A stretch of 64,000 nt of DNA, from positions 124,001 through 188,000 of the forward strand of contig CANMLG010000005.1 in the NCBI GenBank assembly GCA_947498765.1, in the 5' to 3' direction. Below, one piece after another: positions 37,805 to 46,041 of this stretch (within the stretch, counting starts at the first letter, position 1; every line of letters begins with the position of its first letter). The position numbers and the translations under genes are program-made. The notes under the pieces are model-generated. The model did no database searches. It was not told the origin of the DNA and was given only the letters and a program-made list of their open reading frames with translations. The DNA comes from an uncultured Aquimarina sp. (lineage in GTDB: Bacteria > Bacteroidota > Bacteroidia > Flavobacteriales > Flavobacteriaceae).

Positions 37805-38548
37805 TTAATTACTTTTAATACTTGTAACTTTTTTTATTACCTGTTCCGTAATACTATCAAAAATGATCATCCCTTGATTAGCCTCGTCCAATTGTTCTAT
37901 TAATTTACCTTCATTATTCCAGACCGAGCTTTTCCCAGCACAATCATAGCCTCCCGATTTACCCACTAGATTAGACATTAAGGCTAACATTTTATATTTT
38001 TTTGCCGTTTCTGAAATTCGATGTAAATCCTTATCTACTCCATTTACCGAATTCAATACACTTGCCATATACACGTCGGCTTTATTTTTATATGCTTTTT
38101 CTGCATGTGCTTGTATGGACGTTTCATAACATATGGCAAAGGCAATTTTATGATTGCCTACTGTAATTGGAGCTAAGTTTTTTCCTGCTATAAAATATTT
38201 TTCTTCACCAGGATGGAGGTAAGCTTTAGAGTACGTCTTTCTTTCTTTATTAGGTTGAAATAACACCATGCTAATACAAATCCCCTTTTCGTTCTTTGTC
38301 GGCACTCCAATGCCTATTATAATTTTATGTAAATCACTAATTTCCTGAAATTCATCAAACCTTTTATCATTCATAGTTGTAGCTAATTTTGCTACCAACA
38401 CAGGCTCGTAACCTGTTATCGAAAGTTCAGGGAAAACTATAATATCTACTCTATTTTGAACAGCAAGCATAATCAATTTTTTATGGCTTTCAATATTTTT
38501 TGAAATAGCTCCTTTAATAGGTGCTGTTTGGGCTACACAAATTTTCAT
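37805..38548 (-). CDS. Nitrilase-superfamily carbon-nitrogen hydrolase
   Basis: A 247-residue cytoplasmic hydrolase of C-N bonds other than peptides. The Glu-Lys-Cys catalytic set is visible: Glu in VFPELSITGY, Lys in the YSKAYLHPGEEKYF segment, and Cys in FAICYETSIQ. The N-terminus KICVAQTAPIKGAISKNIES is typical of the superfamily. Substrate unknown; the family includes amidases and carbamoylases. It diverges from a pseudogene region and is single-gene. Confidence 0.88.
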   Translation of the reverse strand: MKICVAQTAPIKGAISKNIESHKKLIMLAVQNRVDIIVFPELSITGYEPVLVAKLATTMNDKRFDEFQEISDLHKIIIGIGVPTKNEKGICISMVLFQPNKERKTYSKAYLHPGEEKYFIAGKNLAPITVGNHKIAFAICYETSIQAHAEKAYKNKADVYMASVLNSVNGVDKDLHRISETAKKYKMLALMSNLVGKSGGYDCAGKSSVWNNEGKLIEQLDEANQGMIIFDSITEQVIKKVTSIKSN

Positions 38549-38659
38549 AATCTAATAAAGCTAAAAAATGATATACACATAATAGTATTCCTATTTAAGG
38601 TTACTAAAAGTAATAATTCTCCATAAAAAAATAGCGCTAGCAAAGGGAGTTTTATATTT

Positions 38660-38960
38660 ATGAGGTCGGTGTCACAAATTTTATTATTTTACAACAATAC
38701 AGAAATGTTCTTTTCAAGAATTGTAGACAACAGTTTTGTTATTCATCATTCCGAATTGACTAATGGCAAATGGTCTGACATTAAACCCATTAAAATATGA
38801 AAGCAACTGGCGCTATTATTGCCCTTACATGTCTCCTGATGGAAAGTATTTTATCTATTCTAGAAAATATAATAACCCTGAAAAAAAAGGTTGGGCAGGT
38901 GTTGAAAAGGGAGAAGTTTATTGGGTAAACGCTGATGTACTCTTCGATGCAAAAAAATAA
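38660..38960 (+). pseudogene. Frameshifted fragment of a TolB/PD40-type beta-propeller protein
   Basis: Two overlapping frames together read as the C-terminal part of a PD40-repeat protein. The frame from 38660 to 38800 gives TEMFFSRIVDNSFVIHHSEL then TNGKWSDIKP before a stop. The frame continuing to 38960 gives LKYESNWRYYCPYMSPDGKY and FIYSRK, then GEVYWVNADVLFDAKK, the expected end of such propellers. The switch lies near 38785. The 5' end of the original gene is missing. It borders an IS remnant, consistent with decay after insertion or deletion. Confidence 0.65.
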
Positions 38961-39170
38961 AATATTTGCTAACAAAAGTAACCCTTGCACAAGATATTAC
39001 TTTCAAAAAGTAAGCTATAAAACAAGCAATTCTAAGAGGTCCTATTTTATGTTTTAAAGATTAAACTTGTAAAATTATGAGGGCTTAAAAAAGAGAATAT
39101 CAACTTATATAACCCGTTTTTCAATAGAACTTTTATTACTTGAACTTTGGCTTTACTTTTTGCTCTTTTT

Positions 39171-39346
39171 TTAATGAATTTTAGGTGCTTTTTTTAAATA
39201 ACAAGTCGTAGCAGATAAGTGCATTACTTTGTTTGCTTGCTTTATCCCTATTGTATTTATTTTCTTAATACTAAAAATTGGGTTAAGGTTCCAAAAACAG
39301 GTTCAACGCTACTCTGCCGTTTGGTTTTCATATAGTGACTAAACAT
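39171..39346 (-). pseudogene. IS1182-family transposase remnant (C-terminal end)
   Basis: On the minus strand this reads MKTKRQSSVEPVFGTLTQFL then, after a one-base frameshift near 39262, INTIGIKQANKVMHLSA followed by LKKAPKIH and a stop. The KRQSSVEPVFGTL and GIKQANK motifs are the hallmark of the C-terminus of IS1182-type DDE transposases. The rest of the transposase and both terminal repeats are absent, so it is a dead fragment. The surrounding 38961-39492 gap has no other gene. Confidence 0.75.
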
Positions 39347-39492
39347 CTAATTGTTGGAGTATATTTAATTAAATTTATTCTAGGACAAAATCTACTTAAA
39401 TCAATTAAATGTAAGATAATCTCAATTATCTCGACTGTATTTATATCTTAATAAAGCATATGTATTAACTAGAAAAGAAAGGAACTCACAGT

Positions 39493-39945
39493 ATGCTAAC
39501 CTGGAAAAATGTAATTAACTTTTCCATAAACGGAAATCCAATACCAGACAGACGTGTTGAAAAAACAGAGGAGGAATGGAGAGCCCAATTAACTCCAGAG
39601 CAATTCAGAATTACAAGACAAAAAGGCACTGAACGTCCACATACCGGAGCATTATGTAGTATTTACGATGAAGGCAAATACAATTGTATATGTTGTAATA
39701 CACCATTATTTGATTCTACAATTAAATTTAGTTCTGGCACTGGGTGGCCTAGCTTTACACAGCCTATTAAAAAAAATGCTATCAAATATGAAAAAGATAC
39801 AGCTTTTGGAATGATACGCGTAGAGGTAATGTGTAATACTTGTGATGCTCATTTAGGACATGTATTTCCTGATGGGCCAGAGCCTAGTGGTTTGCGCTAT
39901 TGTATAAATTCAGAATCAATGATTTTAGATAAGGAGGCCTACTAA
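39493..39945 (+). CDS. msrB: Peptide-methionine (R)-S-oxide reductase MsrB
   Basis: MsrB reduces the R-epimer of methionine sulfoxide in proteins. The 150-residue protein has two zinc-binding CxxC pairs (CICCNTPL and CNTCDAHLGH), the substrate loop SGTGWPSF, and the catalytic cysteine in GLRYCINSES. No signal peptide is seen, so it probably acts in the cytoplasm. It heads a probable operon with a thioredoxin-like protein, a truncated glutaredoxin fragment and msrA, all in one direction. The start ATG follows AAAGGAA. Confidence 0.94.
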   Translation: MLTWKNVINFSINGNPIPDRRVEKTEEEWRAQLTPEQFRITRQKGTERPHTGALCSIYDEGKYNCICCNTPLFDSTIKFSSGTGWPSFTQPIKKNAIKYEKDTAFGMIRVEVMCNTCDAHLGHVFPDGPEPSGLRYCINSESMILDKEAY

Positions 39946-40060
39946 TTACAATCAATATACAAGTTACCACATTCAGCGAAAGCGTACTATTAGTGTACTA
40001 AAGCTGAAAATAAATTACCAATAAAGATTCTTCTAACAATTATAAAAAAGGGAGCATACA

Positions 40061-40546
40061 ATGTCAAATCAAACAGAAAAGCAAATTTTCAAAGCTCCAG
40101 AATTCAATGTTAAACATTGGATTGATGGTTCTGGAAATAAAATAGATCCAATAAAACTAGCAGATTTTAAAGGGAAATTTAAAGTTGTTTATTGTTTTCA
40201 AAGTTGGTGTCCTGGTTGCCATAGTAAAGGCTTACCTGATTTACAAAAAATGGTTAAGGCTTTAAAAGAAATTGATAATATTGTATTTATGGCCATACAA
40301 ACCGTTTTTGAAGGTCATGAATCTAATACTTATGAAAAAATGGTTGAAACTCAAAAAAGATATGAACTACAAATTCCTTTTGGACATGATGCAGGTGATG
40401 ATGATAAATCGCGTTCTAACATTATGACCAATTATAATACTGGAGGAACTCCTTGGTTTATATTTATTGACAAGCACGATAATGTTGTTTTTAGTAATTT
40501 TCACTTAAACCCAGATGCAGCTATTAAATTTTTAAAAACACTTTAA
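40061..40546 (+). CDS. TlpA/redoxin-like protein with CPGC motif
   Basis: A 161-residue thioredoxin-fold protein. The active-site motif WCPGC appears in YCFQSWCPGCHSKG, followed by the helix LPDLQKMVKALKE, the strand IVFMAIQTVFEGHESNTYEK and the cis-proline loop GGTPWFIFIDKHDNVVF. No signal peptide is visible, so it is likely cytoplasmic. Context between msrB and msrA suggests it recycles the Msr enzymes, though this is inferred. The stop codon overlaps the ATG of the next small gene (TAATG). Confidence 0.88.
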   Translation: MSNQTEKQIFKAPEFNVKHWIDGSGNKIDPIKLADFKGKFKVVYCFQSWCPGCHSKGLPDLQKMVKALKEIDNIVFMAIQTVFEGHESNTYEKMVETQKRYELQIPFGHDAGDDDKSRSNIMTNYNTGGTPWFIFIDKHDNVVFSNFHLNPDAAIKFLKTL

Positions 40547-40701
40547 TGAATGATGTTGAATGTAATGATGTCTTTGCTGAAGAATTAAGAAGTTTGTATG
40601 AAAACAGAAAACTTAATTTCCCAACAATAATTATTGATAAAAAGAAATTGCGAAATCCATCTGATAATAAACTAAACAAATGGCTAGACAAACTAAAATA
40701 G
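40546..40701 (+). pseudogene. Glutaredoxin-like protein, N-terminally truncated
   Basis: A 51-residue product (DVFAEELRSLYENRKLNFPT, then IIIDKKKLRNPSDNK ... KWLDKLK) corresponds to the second half of a glutaredoxin-family protein: helix 2, the cis-proline TI strand, and the C-terminal helix. The first strand and the CxxC active site are missing, and the ATG overlaps the stop of the redoxin gene (TAATG) with the msrA start 22 bases inside its end. A deletion that fused this remnant to the redoxin 3' end is likely; it may still be translated by coupling. Confidence 0.6.
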
Positions 40702-41186
40702 GATTAGGTGGTGGCTGTCATTGGTGTACAGAAGCTGTTTTTCAATCTTTAAAAGGTGTTGAAAAAGTAGCACAAGGTTATGTAGCATCTATTGATGAAA
40801 ACAGTACATTTTCTGAAGCAGTGATTGTCCATTTTAACCCTGATATTATTTCTCTTCGTACTTTGATTGAAATTCACTTACATACACACAAAAGCACATC
40901 TGCCCATTCTATGAGAAATAAATATCGTTCAGCTATTTACACATTTTCTATGGAACAATCTCATGAAGCTAACAATATATTAAACGACTTTCAGTCTGAA
41001 TTTAACAACCAACTTATAACAGAAATATATCCTTTTTCAGAATTTAAACCTTCAAGAGAAGCTATACAAAACTACTATCAAAAGAATCCTAAAAAGCCTT
41101 TTTGTAAACAGTTTATAAATCCAAAACTGAGACTTCTACAAGAAAAATTTTCCAACAAAATCAATACTAATTTTTTAACAAACTAA
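40680..41186 (+). CDS. msrA: Peptide-methionine (S)-S-oxide reductase MsrA (divergent)
   Basis: MsrA reduces the S-epimer of methionine sulfoxide. The 168-residue protein starts MARQTKIGLGGGCHWCTEAV, with the catalytic cysteine in GCHWC in place of the usual GCFWG; FSEAVIVHFNPDI, THKSTSAHSMRNKYRSAIY and the C-terminal EIYPFSEFKPSREAIQNYY match the family framework. The TGHAE and HDPT motifs of classic MsrA are absent or altered, so it belongs to a divergent branch. The start overlaps the preceding small frame by 22 bases, suggesting translational coupling. Confidence 0.85.
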   Translation: MARQTKIGLGGGCHWCTEAVFQSLKGVEKVAQGYVASIDENSTFSEAVIVHFNPDIISLRTLIEIHLHTHKSTSAHSMRNKYRSAIYTFSMEQSHEANNILNDFQSEFNNQLITEIYPFSEFKPSREAIQNYYQKNPKKPFCKQFINPKLRLLQEKFSNKINTNFLTN

Positions 41187-41189
41187 TTA

Positions 41190-41312
41190 ATGACATTAAT
41201 GAATCTATTAAAAGTGATTTCGGCAAAAAATGAAACCTCAGATACTACCATAAAAAAGCCACTAGCCTATCCTTTAAGTTATAAAAATGTTAATCCCTTT
41301 TTTGAATTGTAA
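41190..41312 (+). CDS. Possible 40-codon small ORF after msrA
   Basis: The frame from ATG 41190 to TAA 41312 encodes MTLMNLLKVISAKNETSDTT and ends YKNVNPFFEL. It starts three bases after the msrA stop. No family recognised; it may be a real small protein, a decayed piece of a longer gene, or chance. Confidence 0.25.
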   Translation: MTLMNLLKVISAKNETSDTTIKKPLAYPLSYKNVNPFFEL

Positions 41313-41364
41313 TGACATAAAATCTTAGCGTCTTAAAAATCATACACAATTCAAAAATATTAAA

Positions 41365-41561
41365 ATGGATAAATTTAACAATGTAAATGATTGTCTTCAA
41401 AAATGGCTTGATTTAAAAAAAATGAAACTGCCATTATTGCGTATGAAAAAGACAGTTTTAAACAAGTTTCTTTTCAAAAATTAGGGGTTTTAATTGAAAA
41501 CTACAGTAATTATTTTTATGCCCAAGGATTGAAAAAAGATGATTTAGTTGTAACAAATTAG
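41365..41561 (+). pseudogene. 5' fragment of an acyl-CoA synthetase (AMP-binding) gene, frameshifted
   Basis: The frame from ATG 41365 gives DKFNNVNDCLQKWLDLKK; after a one-base shift in an A-tract near 41419 it continues NETAIIAYEKDSFKQVSF, then QKLGVLIENYSNYFYAQGLKKDDLVVTN and a stop. This is the N-terminal start of an AMP-dependent acyl-CoA synthetase (W-L-x(n)-NETAII, later LKKDDLVV), with the rest of the gene missing. The eight-A tract would restore the frame with nine A. The remaining 100 bases to 41677 show no intact gene. Confidence 0.6.
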
Positions 41562-41677
41562 AATTCGTTAAAAAAATCCAAAAACAAATCGATAAATTTG
41601 GCACAAATCTTAAAAGGATATAAACATATCAATATATTGATTTTAAGTACTAAAAATTGATATTTGGTTAAAAATAA

Positions 41678-42676
41678 ATGGCTACTAGAAAAATTGGAAA
41701 TATAGAATTCACCAACGTAAATTTACTTTTGATCATAGACGGGATAATCTGTAGTATATTTTGTAGTTATGTTTTTTACTGGACTTATCAAAGTGATAGA
41801 AATTTGATTTCAATCATGATAATTCCTTTGATATTAGGAATAATTTATGAAAATAGAAAACTATCAACAGACTGGAAAACGATAAGTCTAAAAATACTTG
41901 GCTCAATTTTTTTAAGCATATTTGCATTCTTACCTGGAAAAAACGAAAAACATTACGATTTTGAAAATCACATAGAAGGCTGGCCCTATTGTTTTGTGTT
42001 TTTTTTCGTACTAATATCAACTATATATCATAATAAAAAAGTAATTCCAAAATTGACCGAAGGAATTACTTTTTTGCAATCTATTTCCATTATTTACTGG
42101 ATCATTGATCTCAGATTTTTGAATATAAAAAATATTTTCACCTTTATTCTTATCGGTTTAGGCTTGATATTTTCATTTATTTCTTTTATTCATGCTTTCT
42201 CTTACTTAAAACTAACTAAAAAAGTAAGATTATTTTTAAGTATATGGAGTTCGATAATTATGATAATATTTGCCATTGACCATATTAATAGAGTTTTTAA
42301 TTTCAATTCTTTTTCTAACTACCAACTATTTGATGAAGCCTTATGTATACTACAGTACTTTTTATTAGGTATTTCTTTAATATACATATTTAAAAATGCC
42401 TCTATGCTCTTTGTGTATTTCCCAGACAAAAATTCACCTTATGGAAAAGAGCAAATGAAAGATATTAAACAAATGAATAAAACTCATATAGATAGATACT
42501 CTGAGGAGCAAATTAAAATATTAGATTCCTTATTTGCACTACTTTTTACATCTGGGTTGTATTATTTAAATTTAAAACATCAAATAATGCCCAGACACAC
42601 CTTAATTTGGTTAGTTTTTTTTGGATTTCCTTTACTCATTTCGCTAAAAAATGTTTTCTTTAAAAAACTAGCCTAA
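41678..42676 (+). CDS. Polytopic membrane protein of unknown function
   Basis: A 332-residue protein with about nine hydrophobic segments (for example IDGIICSIFCSYVFYW, ISIMIIPLILGIIYE, GLGLIFSFISFIHAF, IWSSIIMIIFAIDHI) and a short polar loop (PDKNSPYGKEQMKDIKQMNK) before the last two helices. No family motif recognised. It has no downstream partner in the same direction; the LRR-kinase gene converges on it with 6 bases between stops. Low GC and codon use resemble the surroundings. It follows the decay zone, so it could be a recent arrival or orphan. Confidence 0.6.
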   Translation: MATRKIGNIEFTNVNLLLIIDGIICSIFCSYVFYWTYQSDRNLISIMIIPLILGIIYENRKLSTDWKTISLKILGSIFLSIFAFLPGKNEKHYDFENHIEGWPYCFVFFFVLISTIYHNKKVIPKLTEGITFLQSISIIYWIIDLRFLNIKNIFTFILIGLGLIFSFISFIHAFSYLKLTKKVRLFLSIWSSIIMIIFAIDHINRVFNFNSFSNYQLFDEALCILQYFLLGISLIYIFKNASMLFVYFPDKNSPYGKEQMKDIKQMNKTHIDRYSEEQIKILDSLFALLFTSGLYYLNLKHQIMPRHTLIWLVFFGFPLLISLKNVFFKKLA

Positions 42677-42682
42677 CATGGC

Positions 42683-43984
42683 TTAAAACTCGTTTAACAC
42701 ATCTACAATTTCAGAAAAACTTAAACGGAGCCTAACATCTGGCTTAGTACAATTTGCAATTAATTCCTTGTATTTATTTTCTAGATCTTTATTATCTTCT
42801 TTTTCATTAACAAGATCTAATACTTCTTCTAACAAACATCCAAATGCACTTACTTCAACACGCTCAATGGTATGAGAAATATCTGAATTAACATCATAAA
42901 AAGAACCCGCTCCAAAATCTCCTAAAAGGCAATTGGCATTTTTATTTATCAATATATTATGTGCATAAAGGTCACCATGGGTAATTCCTTTTTGATGTAG
43001 CTGCACACACACCGAAGCAATATTTTTTGCAATTTTTAATAACTCTTCAAAGTTAAAAACACATTGTTCATCATACACATCTCTAGTACAGGTTTCCAAA
43101 CTTGGCGGATTCCCTAGATTCACATAATCAGCCGGTATCAATTTCATTATCAATCCACTCTTCCCATTAGGGTGTGCTTTAATTTTTCCTAAAATTGGAA
43201 TTAAGTTTTTATGCAATCCTGCAGAAATACATACTTGCATTTCGTCTTCGGGCCATCCATCGCTGGTAACATCTCCTTTAAAAACTTTAATGGCAACATC
43301 TTCCTTTTTTAGATTCCATGTAGCTTTGGATATCAATCCCGATGCTCCTTCTCCTATTCGCTCTTTAATAGTGAAACCTTTCCAATCAAATGCTTCCAAA
43401 TCATTTGACAATTGAATTTGATGAGAGGCTGGATTCCCTTCAAATGCTACCCAAGACAACTTAGGTAACTCAAATAACCATTTAGGAATCTCTTTTAATT
43501 TGTTTGCCGAAATTCTCAGCAATTCTAAATTTACGCATTGCGCCATTTCAGTAGGTAATTCTTCTATTAGGTTACCTGCTAACCCACATTTTTGAAGTAA
43601 TCGAGCATTCCCTATACTTTTTGGTAATTTTTGGACCTTATTATCGGTTAAAATCAACCATCTCAATAATGGAGGGAATGCATTTTCAGGCACTTTTTTA
43701 ATTTGATTAGATTTAAAACCAATCATACTCAAGCTAGAGCACTCCTTCAATACAGTAGGGAATTCGGTAAAATTATTATGAGCAAAAAAAACGATTTTTA
43801 AATGCTTCAGCTGAGAAACGCTATCTGGTAATGTTGTTAATTCATTATCGGATAAATCTAATACTTCTAATGTTTCCGACAGCGTAATGATTTCTTCTGG
43901 AAACTCCTTTAAGCCACAGGCCAATTTTAAGCTTTTTATTCCCTGTAATTGTCCTGATTTTAACTCTTCTAAAGTTTGTGTCAT
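42683..43984 (-). CDS. Leucine-rich-repeat protein kinase
   Basis: A 433-residue cytoplasmic protein. Residues about 20-195 hold successive LRRs (LEVLDLSDNELTTLPDSVSQ, LLRWLILTDNKVQKLPKSIG, LLRISANKLKEIPKWLFE). Residues about 205-433 form a protein kinase domain: glycine loop IGEGASG, lysine in VAIKVFKG, catalytic loop HGDLYAHNIL, and DFG in LGDFGAGS. The HRD arginine is glycine and the activation segment is short, with no APE seen, but the core catalytic residues K, D and N remain. LRR-kinases of this kind occur sporadically in bacteria; target unknown. It converges on the membrane-protein gene. Confidence 0.85.
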   Translation of the reverse strand: MTQTLEELKSGQLQGIKSLKLACGLKEFPEEIITLSETLEVLDLSDNELTTLPDSVSQLKHLKIVFFAHNNFTEFPTVLKECSSLSMIGFKSNQIKKVPENAFPPLLRWLILTDNKVQKLPKSIGNARLLQKCGLAGNLIEELPTEMAQCVNLELLRISANKLKEIPKWLFELPKLSWVAFEGNPASHQIQLSNDLEAFDWKGFTIKERIGEGASGLISKATWNLKKEDVAIKVFKGDVTSDGWPEDEMQVCISAGLHKNLIPILGKIKAHPNGKSGLIMKLIPADYVNLGNPPSLETCTRDVYDEQCVFNFEELLKIAKNIASVCVQLHQKGITHGDLYAHNILINKNANCLLGDFGAGSFYDVNSDISHTIERVEVSAFGCLLEEVLDLVNEKEDNKDLENKYKELIANCTKPDVRLRLSFSEIVDVLNEF

Positions 43985-44324
43985 AGTTGAAAAATAATGT
44001 GTTACGAATTTAACCTGAATTGTGTAATAAAAAATCTATTTTGTTATAAAGTTTTATTAGATATTTTATGCGAAAAATAGACTCTAAACATGAAAGCTAT
44101 TTTATAAAACATTAGAACTCTCATAAATAACTTTAGATGAGACTTTAAAATATTAAAAAAACAATTGGGTAAAAAAGTATAGTTTATCGCTAATTTTCTT
44201 TTGGAGATTACACTTTATAAGAACTATGAGGTAATTATTAAATACTAACTTTTAAATACTTAACTTCCATTTATTACATGATGTGATTTCATATAAAAAA
44301 TAGCATAAATAAATAGTCGTTACT
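43985..44324. other. Intergenic region before sulfatase
   Basis: 340 bases between divergent LRR-kinase and sulfatase genes. I see no gene, RNA or clear promoter match; it is strongly AT-rich. Confidence 0.5.
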
Positions 44325-45887
44325 ATGACAAATAAAATTCAAAAGATTTTCATATTAATAATATTATCAACCTTTTTCTCTTGTAAAAACAAACAAAAAA
44401 ACTCAAAAGTTGATAATGATCTCACTAAAAAACCAAATATTGTTTTTATATATATGGACGACTTAGGCTATGGAGATGTTGGCTATAATGGGGCTAAAGG
44501 AATAAAAACACCAAATATTGATAAGCTAGCCTCAAATGGAGTAACATTCACCAACGGTTATGCAACTTCGGCAACATGTACACCCAGTCGTTATGCGCTA
44601 CTAACTGGTAAATATCCTTGGAGAAATAAAAAAGCAAAAATTTTACCAGGGACAGCTCCTTTACTTATTAATTCAAATCAAATGACTATTCCCAAAATGT
44701 TACAAACCAAAGGCTATTACACAGGTATAGTGGGGAAATGGCATTTAGGCTTAGGTAACGGAAATGTAAATTGGAATAAAACTATTACACCCAATCCAAA
44801 CGATGTTGGTTTTGATTATTCGTACATTATGGCAGCCACTCAAGATAGGGTACCAACCGTATATATTGAAAATGGAAATGTTGTTAATTTGGATCCCAAT
44901 GACCCTATTGAAGTTAATTACGATAAAAACTTTGAAGGACAACCGACTGGAAAAAACAATCCCGAATTATTAAAACTAAAATGGCATCATGGGCATAACA
45001 GTAGTATTGTAAACGGAATACCTAGAATTGGCTACATGAAAGGTGGGGAATCTGCTAAATGGGTAGATGAAGATATGGCTGATCATTTTTTACAAGGAGC
45101 ACAAAGTTTTATTAAACAACATAAAAACCAATCATTTTTCCTTTACTACCCAATGCAACAACCGCATGTACCAAGAACACCTCATCGCAAATTTATTGGA
45201 AAATCAGGCTTAGGCCCTAGAGGAGATGTTTTAATGGAAGCCGATTGGTGTGTTGGACAATTAATACACACATTAGAAAAAGAAGGTGTTTTAGATAATA
45301 CACTTATCGTTTTTACTAGTGATAACGGCCCAGTTTTAAATGATGGTTATTTTGATCAAGCTGAAGAAAAAATAGGAAATCACGATCAAAATGGAGGATT
45401 AAGAGGTGGAAAATATAGCTTATTCGAAGCTGGAACCAGAGTGCCTTTTTTCACTTATTGGAAAGGAAAAATTCAGCCTAAAATATCCGATGCTCTAGTG
45501 TGTCAATTAGATTTATTTGCCTCAATCGCAAAACTGATTGATAGTGATGAAAAGGCAACCGATAGTCAGCAATTACTAGACGTTTTTATGGGAAAAAGTA
45601 ATTTAGGAAGGAAAAACCTAATTATTGAAGCCACTTCGAGAACTGCTTTTAGACAAGGTGATTGGGCTATGATTCCGCCATATAACAAACCACGAATCAA
45701 TACCGAAGTGAACATTGAATTAGGTAACGACACCATATATCAATTGTATAATATAAAAAAAGACAAGGCGCAGCAACACAATTTAGCTTTTGAAAACAAA
45801 GAAAAACTTCAAGAAATGATCATAGCTTTTGAAGCAATCAGAGGTAAAGATTACAAGAAGAGCATAAGGGATATTGAATTAAAGTAA
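44325..45887 (+). CDS. Lipoprotein sulfatase (family S1)
   Basis: A 520-residue type I sulfatase. The signal peptide ends with a lipobox (FFSC), so it is probably membrane-anchored. The metal site begins NIVFIYMDDLGYGDVGYNG, and the formylglycine motif is CTPSR (Cys 85) in SATCTPSRYALLTGKYPW, to be matured by a formylglycine-generating enzyme not in this window. The phosphate/sulfate site GKWHLG, FTSDNGP and GGLRGGKYSLFEAGTRVPF complete it. It would remove sulfate esters, probably from a sulfated algal galactan given the GH16 genes; substrate is inferred only. Monocistronic. Confidence 0.9.
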   Translation: MTNKIQKIFILIILSTFFSCKNKQKNSKVDNDLTKKPNIVFIYMDDLGYGDVGYNGAKGIKTPNIDKLASNGVTFTNGYATSATCTPSRYALLTGKYPWRNKKAKILPGTAPLLINSNQMTIPKMLQTKGYYTGIVGKWHLGLGNGNVNWNKTITPNPNDVGFDYSYIMAATQDRVPTVYIENGNVVNLDPNDPIEVNYDKNFEGQPTGKNNPELLKLKWHHGHNSSIVNGIPRIGYMKGGESAKWVDEDMADHFLQGAQSFIKQHKNQSFFLYYPMQQPHVPRTPHRKFIGKSGLGPRGDVLMEADWCVGQLIHTLEKEGVLDNTLIVFTSDNGPVLNDGYFDQAEEKIGNHDQNGGLRGGKYSLFEAGTRVPFFTYWKGKIQPKISDALVCQLDLFASIAKLIDSDEKATDSQQLLDVFMGKSNLGRKNLIIEATSRTAFRQGDWAMIPPYNKPRINTEVNIELGNDTIYQLYNIKKDKAQQHNLAFENKEKLQEMIIAFEAIRGKDYKKSIRDIELK

Positions 45888-45984
45888 TCTTTTTATTCTA
45901 TACCATTATATATTTCAAATGGAATAACGAATTCAAGAAAATAGCATTTAAAAACGATATCTATTAATTTAGCATTACAATCAA

Positions 45985-46023
45985 CCACTAGCGCTATACA
46001 ATTCTGCTTTAAAGCGCTAGTGG
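45985..46023. terminator. Inverted repeat between convergent genes, probable bidirectional terminator
   Basis: CCACTAGCGCT (45985-45995) and AGCGCTAGTGG (46013-46023) form a perfect 11-base-pair stem around a 17-base loop. It lies between the convergent sulfatase and propeller genes. No strong T run follows, so its role as a terminator is inferred from position. Confidence 0.6.
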
Positions 46024-46041
46024 AATAGATTTTACACAAAA

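Noticed and set aside
41190-41312. Treating the small ORF after msrA as an operon member of known function
   Set aside because: No similarity recognised; kept only as a low-confidence feature.
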